Shown here piece after piece: positions 60,081-64,000 of a stretch of DNA of 64,000 nt. Where the stretch lies: contig NZ_JASNRC010000009.1 of assembly GCF_030411995.1 (NCBI RefSeq), positions 124,001 through 188,000 of the forward strand, given 5' to 3'. A program made the translations under genes and the position numbers. Each line of letters begins with the position of its first letter. Positions within the stretch are counted from its first letter, which is position 1. The notes below the pieces were generated by a model. The model saw only the letters and a list, made by a program, of their open reading frames with translations. It did no database searches and had not been told where the DNA came from. This DNA comes from Massilia sp. YIM B02769 (GTDB taxonomy: Bacteria; Pseudomonadota; Gammaproteobacteria; Burkholderiales; Burkholderiaceae_D).

Positions 60081-61710
60081 CAGGTTGTGTAAAAACGTAG
60101 GCCGATGTAAACGGAACCGATTTGGTAAACGTTGAGGAAGTATCTCATCACTGGGGTGCCAAATGAAGCGCTTTATCGAAGGCGAAGATCGCGGACAAGG
60201 AACACTGCTTCCTGAACTCCTGGATGACTACGTGAGTGGGGACAACCCGGTTCGTGTGGTCGATGTATTTGTTGAAGAACTTGATCTTGGCAGCCTCGGA
60301 TTTGGGCGAATGCAACCGGCCAAGACAGGGCGACCGGCTTATCATCCGGCCGTACTGCTCAAGCTCTACATTTACGGCTACCTCAATCGTATTCAATCGA
60401 GCCGGCGGCTTGAGCGAGAGGCCCAGCGCAACGTTGAGCTGATGTGGCTTACCGGACGCTTGGCACCTGACTTCAAGACGATTGCGAACTTCCGAAAAGA
60501 TAACGGCAAGGCCATCGGTAAGGTCTGCCGTCAGTTCGTCGTGCTGTGCCAGCAGCTGGATCTGTTTTCGGATGCAGTTGTTGCGATCGACGGCAGCAAA
60601 TTCAAGGCCGTCAACAGCAGTGATCGCAATTTTACCGATGCAAAACTCAAGCGCAGGATGGCGGAGATCGAAGCCAATATCGGTCGCTATCTGGCAGAAC
60701 TCGATACCGCTGACCGGCAGGAACCAGCTACTGCACAGTCGAAAAGCGTTCGTCTCAACGATAAGATCGCAGCGATGAAATCTCAAATGGCAACGCTCAA
60801 GGAAATCGAAGCGAAGCTGATAGAGACTGGCGAAACGCAGATATCGCTTACTGACCCGGACTCGCGCTCGGTGATGACGCGCGGTTCGGGAATTGTTGGC
60901 TACAACGTGCGGGCCGCAGGCGACGCCAAGCATCATTTGATCGTCGAGCATGAGGTGACTAATAACGGCAGCGACCGCGACCAATTGTCAGGCATGGCCA
61001 AGAAAGCCCGTGCTGCAATCGGCACGACGACACTGACAGCAATTGCCGATCGCGGCTACTTCAAAGGTGAGGAAATCCTGGCCTGTCATGAAGCAGGCAT
61101 CTCTGTCTTGGTACCTCCTACGAAAACCTCGGGTGCCAAGGCCGACGGTCGATTCGACAAGGCCGACTTCATTTACGACCCAGTAAAGAACGAGTATCGT
61201 TGTCCTGCAGGCGAATCCCTGATATGGCGTTTCTCAAGCGTCGAAAAAGGCATGAAGCTGAATCGATACTGGAGCTCGAACTGCAAGAGTTGCCACCTCA
61301 AGGATAAATGCACACCGAGTACGCAACGACGGGTGTCCCGCTGGGAACATCAGGACGTGCTCGACGAGATGCAGATGCGCCTTGAGCAGAATCCCGATGC
61401 CATGCGAATTCGGCGTTCCTCGGTTGAAAGGATTGGAGCGCGTCGCAACCGAGATGAGCTTGCACGTGCTCGCCTATAATTTCCGGAGATTGATAGCGGT
61501 GCTCGGTATCAGCGGCATGCTGGCTGCAATCCGGGCCTATGCCCGGTTTCTGCGGCGCTTTGGCCTGCTTTGGAGGCTTTGGCTGCTCGGGCGGCCTAAA
61601 TATCGCGCAGAGGTCACGGGGTGCCACAGCCCTTCCTGGCACTCCGCAATTAAACCGATTTCTTGCTGAAGCTGGATCTGCCGCTCAATTTCACGTTTTT
61701 ACACAGCCTG
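60081..61710 (+). mobile_element. IS1182-family insertion sequence (1630 bp)
   Basis: The terminal inverted repeats are CAGGTTGTGTAAAAACGT (60081-60098) and its near-perfect complement ACGTTTTTACACAGCCTG (61693-61710), one mismatch. They are flanked by 4-bp direct repeats GGTC (60077-60080 and 61711-61714). One transposase frame occupies most of the interior. The ends, size and transposase motifs fit IS1182. The inserted site is a hairpin loop in a cassette repeat. Confidence 0.9.
60163..61669 (+). pseudogene. IS1182 transposase, frameshifted
   Basis: The first frame runs 60163-61479 (438 aa): 'LLPELLDDYVSGDNPVRVVDVFVEELDLGSLGFG', 'GRPAYHPAVLLKLYIYGYLNRIQSSRRLERE', 'IDGSKFKAVNS', 'IADRGYFKGEEILACHEAGI'. 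After 'MRIRRSSVE' (ending 61428) it leaves the family pattern. The downstream frame continues 'RLKGLERVATEMSLHVLAYNFRRLI' until 61669, which is the expected C-terminus. The motif between, normally about 17-18 residues with HPFG and a Lys, is missing. Both junction sides share CGGTTGAA (61421-61428), consistent with a deletion between short direct repeats. The IS is probably immobile in cis. Confidence 0.88.
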
Positions 61711-61778
61711 GGTCGAAAGCGGACGCTACAATACGTCTGCAACCGGCCAGAAGCGGACGCAGAAGAACAAGGAAACCA

Positions 61779-62066
61779 ATGATTTATCTCGACTGTTCCG
61801 ACGTGCATTTTGGTTCGCAGCTGGACGAGAAACATCTCTTTGAGTGGGCGACGGAGATTCCTGGTGTCCTTCGGCGGGAACAGGATACCTTGATAGTCAG
61901 AACGAACCTATCGCAGGCGTCCCTTAGAGACCTGTTAGCATTGTTCAGTCGCTATCAAATACCGATGGCTCAACTTGCACAGTTCCGAACGACTAGGAAC
62001 GAAGACTGGTTTGCCGCACCGCAGATGTATTGGCACAGTCGCGTGTTTGGTAAGGCTGCCCGCTAA
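61779..62066 (+). CDS. Hypothetical small cassette protein (array 2)
   Basis: The protein has 95 aa. ATG 61779 follows AAGGAAACCA, a good ribosome-binding site. The sequence starts 'MIYLDCSDVHFGSQLDEKHL' and continues with 'LRREQDTLIVRTNLSQASLRDLLALFSRYQIPMAQLAQF'. It is a compact mixed alpha/beta protein without signal or membrane helix, in a format seen in small immunity proteins. No family recognised. Twenty bases separate it from repeat B; its stop is 17 bases before repeat E. Confidence 0.7.
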   Translation: MIYLDCSDVHFGSQLDEKHLFEWATEIPGVLRREQDTLIVRTNLSQASLRDLLALFSRYQIPMAQLAQFRTTRNEDWFAAPQMYWHSRVFGKAAR

Positions 62067-62083
62067 CAGCGTAACTGCCCAAG

Positions 62084-62142
62084 GTCCGCAATGGGTCGGG
62101 TCCGGTCTGTCGCAGACTGGCAGGGATCGGCCGGTAGCGGCC
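62084..62142 (+). repeat. Two-hairpin cassette repeat, copy E (diverged)
   Basis: Begins GTCCGCAATGGGTCG and ends GATCGGCCGGTAGCGGCC. Order of core motifs (GGGTCG then CGGCC) and total length match the family, but hairpin 1 is scrambled by substitutions. It lies between two small genes, 17 bases after one stop and 11 before the next start. Confidence 0.65.
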
Positions 62143-62153
62143 ATAAGGAACAT

Positions 62154-62585
62154 ATGGAAACGCTGGACAGTTTGCTGGACAAAACATACGAAGACGCAAC
62201 TTTTCATGATGCAGAACTGTTGTCGTTTGCCGTCGATTTTGTGCGAGCAACTGCGACGCTCGAGTTCGACATCCAGTGCCGGGCAACCGCGTGAGACCAA
62301 CAGTTCTCTCTGCAGCGGGGAACGGTTGAGTTTTCTGGGCTATGTTTTTGCTCGATTGAGCCAGCAATCTGCCAAACCAGGCCAACAGGCGACTCTTCTT
62401 TGTGGATCACGTCAAATGGCTCACTGCCCGACGAACGACTGGAGATAAGCAAGATTGTACCCAGCGTTCTACCTTCTGGTGCCTTTGTGCATTATCTGTA
62501 TTCGAATTCAACGAACAGCTTCCTTGTCATCGGCGCCACAATCGCGACATTCAGTTGGAAGCGCGGTGATACGGGTTGTCGTTGA
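62154..62585 (+). pseudogene. Small cassette gene interrupted by one in-frame TGA
   Basis: ATG 62154 follows AAGGAACAT. The frame reads 'METLDSLLDKTYEDATFHDAELLSFAVDFVRATATLEFDIQCRATA' and stops at TGA 62292-62294. The same frame then continues open for 96 codons ('DQQFSLQRGTVEFSGLCFCSIEP...', '...FVHYLYSNSTNSFLVIGATIATFSWKR') to 62585, with repeat C starting eight bases later. A full-length protein of about 143 residues is therefore evident, disrupted by a single point mutation (for example CGA to TGA). No frameshift is needed. Confidence 0.8.
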
Positions 62586-62593
62586 GGGGCCGC

Positions 62594-62652
62594 GTCTGCT
62601 TTGGGTCGAAAGCAGACGCTACAATACGTCTGCAATCGGCCAACAGCGGACC
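62594..62652 (+). repeat. Two-hairpin cassette repeat, copy C (best preserved)
   Basis: Hairpin 1: GTCTGCTTT/AAAGCAGAC perfect 9-bp arms around a GGGTCG loop (62594-62617). Link GCTACAATAC. Hairpin 2: GTCTGC/GCGGAC arms around AATCGGCCAACA, ending 62652. It is eight bases past one gene's stop and 22 before the next start. Confidence 0.88.
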
Positions 62653-62674
62653 TTGCAATACAAGCAGAGATTAC

Positions 62675-63145
62675 ATGAAACCCTCCCTAGCAAGTTTTGC
62701 CCAATATTTCCGCATTGGCTTAGAAGTTGGACTCTGTGAGGCGGAGGAAGCCATGGAGTGGGCCATATCGGTCATAGATCAAATGGATGAGCCGCCGGGA
62801 GAGGTGATTGAAGTCTCATGGCGCAAGCCGCTTGCACACGCCATCTCTGATCTCAATGAGGTTGAGGGTGAACCGGAAATGGCCCTTGTCTGCCGATGGC
62901 TACTGGGGCGCATTTCGATGACGCTGGACTCCACGAACGATTCCCTGGGCGGAGCGATCCGGCAAGCAATGAGAGTCGCTCGTGCCACGGGCGACGCTGA
63001 GCTCTATCATATTTTCGATACAATCGAAGACGAACTTTATCTCGCTGAAAATGAGACGTATGGGACGGTTGCTGAATGCAGAAAAGATTTCGATAAGGCG
63101 TTGAAGGAAAATGGAGCGCCTCCGTTCTCGCTTCATTTGATTTGA
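62675..63145 (+). CDS. Hypothetical helical cassette protein (array 2)
   Basis: The protein has 156 aa. ATG 62675 follows AGCAGAGATTAC. It begins 'MKPSLASFAQYFRIGLEVGL', then 'CEAEEAMEWAISVIDQMDEPPGEVIEVSWRKPLAHAISDLNEVEGEPEMALVCRWLLGRI'. Acidic and mostly alpha-helical, without signal peptide. The start-to-stop unit is bracketed by repeats C and D, with only four bases from stop to D. No family recognised; size and acidity are typical of immunity proteins. Confidence 0.72.
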   Translation: MKPSLASFAQYFRIGLEVGLCEAEEAMEWAISVIDQMDEPPGEVIEVSWRKPLAHAISDLNEVEGEPEMALVCRWLLGRISMTLDSTNDSLGGAIRQAMRVARATGDAELYHIFDTIEDELYLAENETYGTVAECRKDFDKALKENGAPPFSLHLI

Positions 63146-63149
63146 CGAC

Positions 63150-63210
63150 CTTCCGCTTTGGGTCGATAGCTGACGCTACAATAGATCCGCAATCGGCCAG
63201 AAGCAGTCCT
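63150..63210 (+). repeat. Two-hairpin cassette repeat, copy D (arms eroded)
   Basis: Contains CTTTGGGTCGATAGCTGACG, CTACAATA and CCGCAATCGGCCAGAAGCAG in the family order. Arm pairing is weakened by substitutions. It lies four bases past the stop at 63145 and 100 bases before the next gene, and closes array 2. Confidence 0.75.
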
Positions 63211-63310
63211 TTGCGACTGTAACGTAGCAAAGCCGTGCTGCCTCAACGACCAGCAGTAAGCTGGTATCCCCCTTGCGACCAGAAGAGGTCGGCCAATCCG
63301 ACAGGATGTC

Positions 63311-63622
63311 ATGCATGCGATTTACTTTAAATGGAAAGTAGCTTCTGACCGTGAGCGTGAGTTCGAGCAGGCCTGGCGCGAACTCACCGAACTGATACGC
63401 GATGAGCGCGGCGGCCTGGGGTCGCGTCTGCACCATTGCGCCGACGGCCACTATTTTGCCTACGCCCAATGGCCGTCCGAACTCGTCTGGTCTACACAAG
63501 CCGAGTCCACTGTACGCATGGTCGAGCTGCGCAACCGGATGCGCGAATGCGCTGAACTGATAGAGGGGCCAGTTCGGGGCGACGTTGTTGGCGACCTCCT
63601 GGTTCGGGCAACTCCCGAGTAG
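63311..63622 (+). CDS. Antibiotic biosynthesis monooxygenase (ABM) domain protein
   Basis: The protein has 103 aa: 'MHAIYFKWKVASDREREFEQAWRELTELIRDERGGLGSRLHHCADGHYFAYAQWPSELVW'. The dimeric ferredoxin-like ABM fold is indicated by the 'F.....R..EFE.AW..LT..I....G.LGSRLH...DG.Y.AYAQWPS' pattern. Substrate unknown; family members are small heme-free oxygenases or related stress proteins. AGGA is seven bases before the ATG. The 100-base spacer to repeat D is longer than elsewhere, so it may be an ordinary gene rather than a cassette. Confidence 0.85.
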   Translation: MHAIYFKWKVASDREREFEQAWRELTELIRDERGGLGSRLHHCADGHYFAYAQWPSELVWSTQAESTVRMVELRNRMRECAELIEGPVRGDVVGDLLVRATPE

Positions 63623-63690
63623 GAAACAGATTGGCAATAGCATGCATGGGAGCGCGTGACCGTTTGCCAGGCGCCTTAAGTCTTTTGACC

Positions 63691-63718
63691 TTGCATTGCG
63701 CCGCTCGCCGCCTATACT
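63691..63718 (+). promoter_or_regulatory. Candidate promoter for the proline-rich gene
   Basis: TTGCAT (63691-63696), a 16-base spacer and TATACT (63713-63718). It lies 31 bases before the start codon of the gene at the right edge. Confidence 0.45.
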
Positions 63719-63748
63719 GACAGCCTGCTTTTGTTGTAGGAAGGCTTT

Positions 63749-64000
63749 ATGCATCCTGTCAGCACCATGATGAACTCGCCGCACCGCCAGCCTTGGGCGG
63801 GTGGGGGACCGAAGGGGCCGCCATCGGCGCCGCCTACCATCCCGCCCATCATCATCAACCCTTTCAATCGGGAAGCGCCGCGCCAGCCGAACATCGATCC
63901 GCTGCGCACGCCCTTGCCGCCGCCAATCCGCCCGCCCCGCTTGCCCGGCTTCCGCCTGCATGCCGAGGCCGCGTCCGGCAAGTGCGATCGGCCACACCCG
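63749..64000 (+). CDS. Proline-rich protein, partial (C-terminus off window)
   Basis: ATG 63749 follows TAGGAAGG, a good ribosome-binding site, and the frame is open to the edge (84 codons). It starts 'MHPVSTMMNSPHRQPWAGGG' and continues with Pro-rich 'PKGPPSAPPTIPPIIINPFN'. Later stretches read 'DPLRTPLPPPIRPPRLPGF'. No family recognised and the low complexity limits certainty; the opposite-strand frame here has no ribosome-binding site. Confidence 0.55.
   Translation, partial: MHPVSTMMNSPHRQPWAGGGPKGPPSAPPTIPPIIINPFNREAPRQPNIDPLRTPLPPPIRPPRLPGFRLHAEAASGKCDRPHP

Larger units (their letters stand above)
60067..61758 (+). repeat. Two-hairpin cassette repeat, copy B, split by the IS
   Basis: The left part is 60067-60080 (GTCTGCAATGGGTC) and the right part starts at 61715 after the IS and the GGTC duplication (GAAAGCGGAC, then GCTACAATAC, then hairpin 2 ending 61758). 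Joined, they match copy C across both hairpins. The insertion is in the loop of hairpin 1. Confidence 0.85.

Noticed and set aside
62292-62294. UGA read as selenocysteine
   Set aside because: No SECIS-like hairpin directly after the codon and no conserved Cys/Sec context; a nonsense mutation is simpler.
59679-63210. Class 1 or chromosomal integron
   Set aside because: No integrase gene is present in the window and no RYYYAAC/GTTRRRY core sites were found in the repeats. The repeat has two hairpins rather than one long attC fold. Outside the window an integrase cannot be excluded.
1-64000. CRISPR arrays, rRNA or tRNA genes
   Set aside because: No regularly spaced identical repeats with unique spacers were seen, and no cloverleaf or rRNA-like segments were recognised by eye. 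A tRNAscan and CRISPR search would be decisive.

Overview
The window is high-GC bacterial chromosome with dense, tightly overlapping operons. Gene content points to a betaproteobacterium of the Oxalobacteraceae, Massilia/Telluria-like: a PhaM-type polyhydroxyalkanoate granule protein, an ssuEADCB order, DUF3108 paralogues, a YbhP/ClsB pair, TamA/TamB, QueC and a FadN-type beta-oxidation operon. The genus is inferred from gene families and composition; no 16S gene is present.

Layout. 1-5.8 kb: an acyl-CoA dehydrogenase/SfnB-like flavoenzyme (cut by the left edge) diverges from a complete alkanesulfonate operon ssuEADCB. 5.8-9.1 kb: an AT-rich gap, a small DUF2442-like gene, a YbhP-like phosphodiesterase with cardiolipin synthase ClsB, and Hsp15. 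9.4-16.4 kb: a TetR regulator and fatty-acid beta-oxidation genes (acyl-CoA dehydrogenase, hydroxyacyl-CoA dehydrogenase/hydratase, thiolase, enoyl-CoA hydratase). 16.5-19.6 kb: an overlapping four-gene operon of unknown product (acyl-CoA dehydrogenase-like, PIG-L deacetylase, methyltransferase, glycosyltransferase). 19.6-25 kb: an iron module (DUF3325, PepSY reductase-like, DUF3649, DUF4198) diverging from a TonB-dependent siderophore receptor across a Fur-box-like site. 25-34.7 kb: S41 protease, MHYT hybrid kinase, O-methyltransferase, Tat-exported acid phosphatase/phospholipase C-like enzyme, DUF4142 protein, Tag glycosylase, MnmC-like protein. 36.2-45.2 kb: a soluble kinase with a TPR response regulator, a giant membrane patatin, PhaM, two DUF3108 proteins and a small cysteine-rich secreted protein. 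45.5-50.4 kb: a three-gene operon for a compact SMC/condensin-like complex. 50.7-58.8 kb: membrane protein, microprotein, tamAB, queC.

The two most unusual accessory regions (34.6-36.1 kb and 59.7-63.2 kb) share one architecture. Small orphan genes of lower GC, all pointing the same way within an array, are separated by the same element of about 57 bp. The element consists of two adjacent hairpins with GTCYGC/GCRGAC arms, and it always lies in the same orientation relative to the gene that follows it. An IS1182-like element has inserted into the loop of one copy (4-bp GGTC duplication). Its transposase is broken by a deletion-like frameshift at an 8-bp microhomology, and a neighbouring array gene carries one in-frame stop. 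This looks like a repeat-punctuated gene-cassette array; several genes resemble orphan immunity-type genes.

A second, unrelated family of palindromic repeats (GTAGGGTGG...CCACGC), often as inverted doublets, occupies at least five intergenic gaps. All assignments come from reading the sequence. No database search was run.
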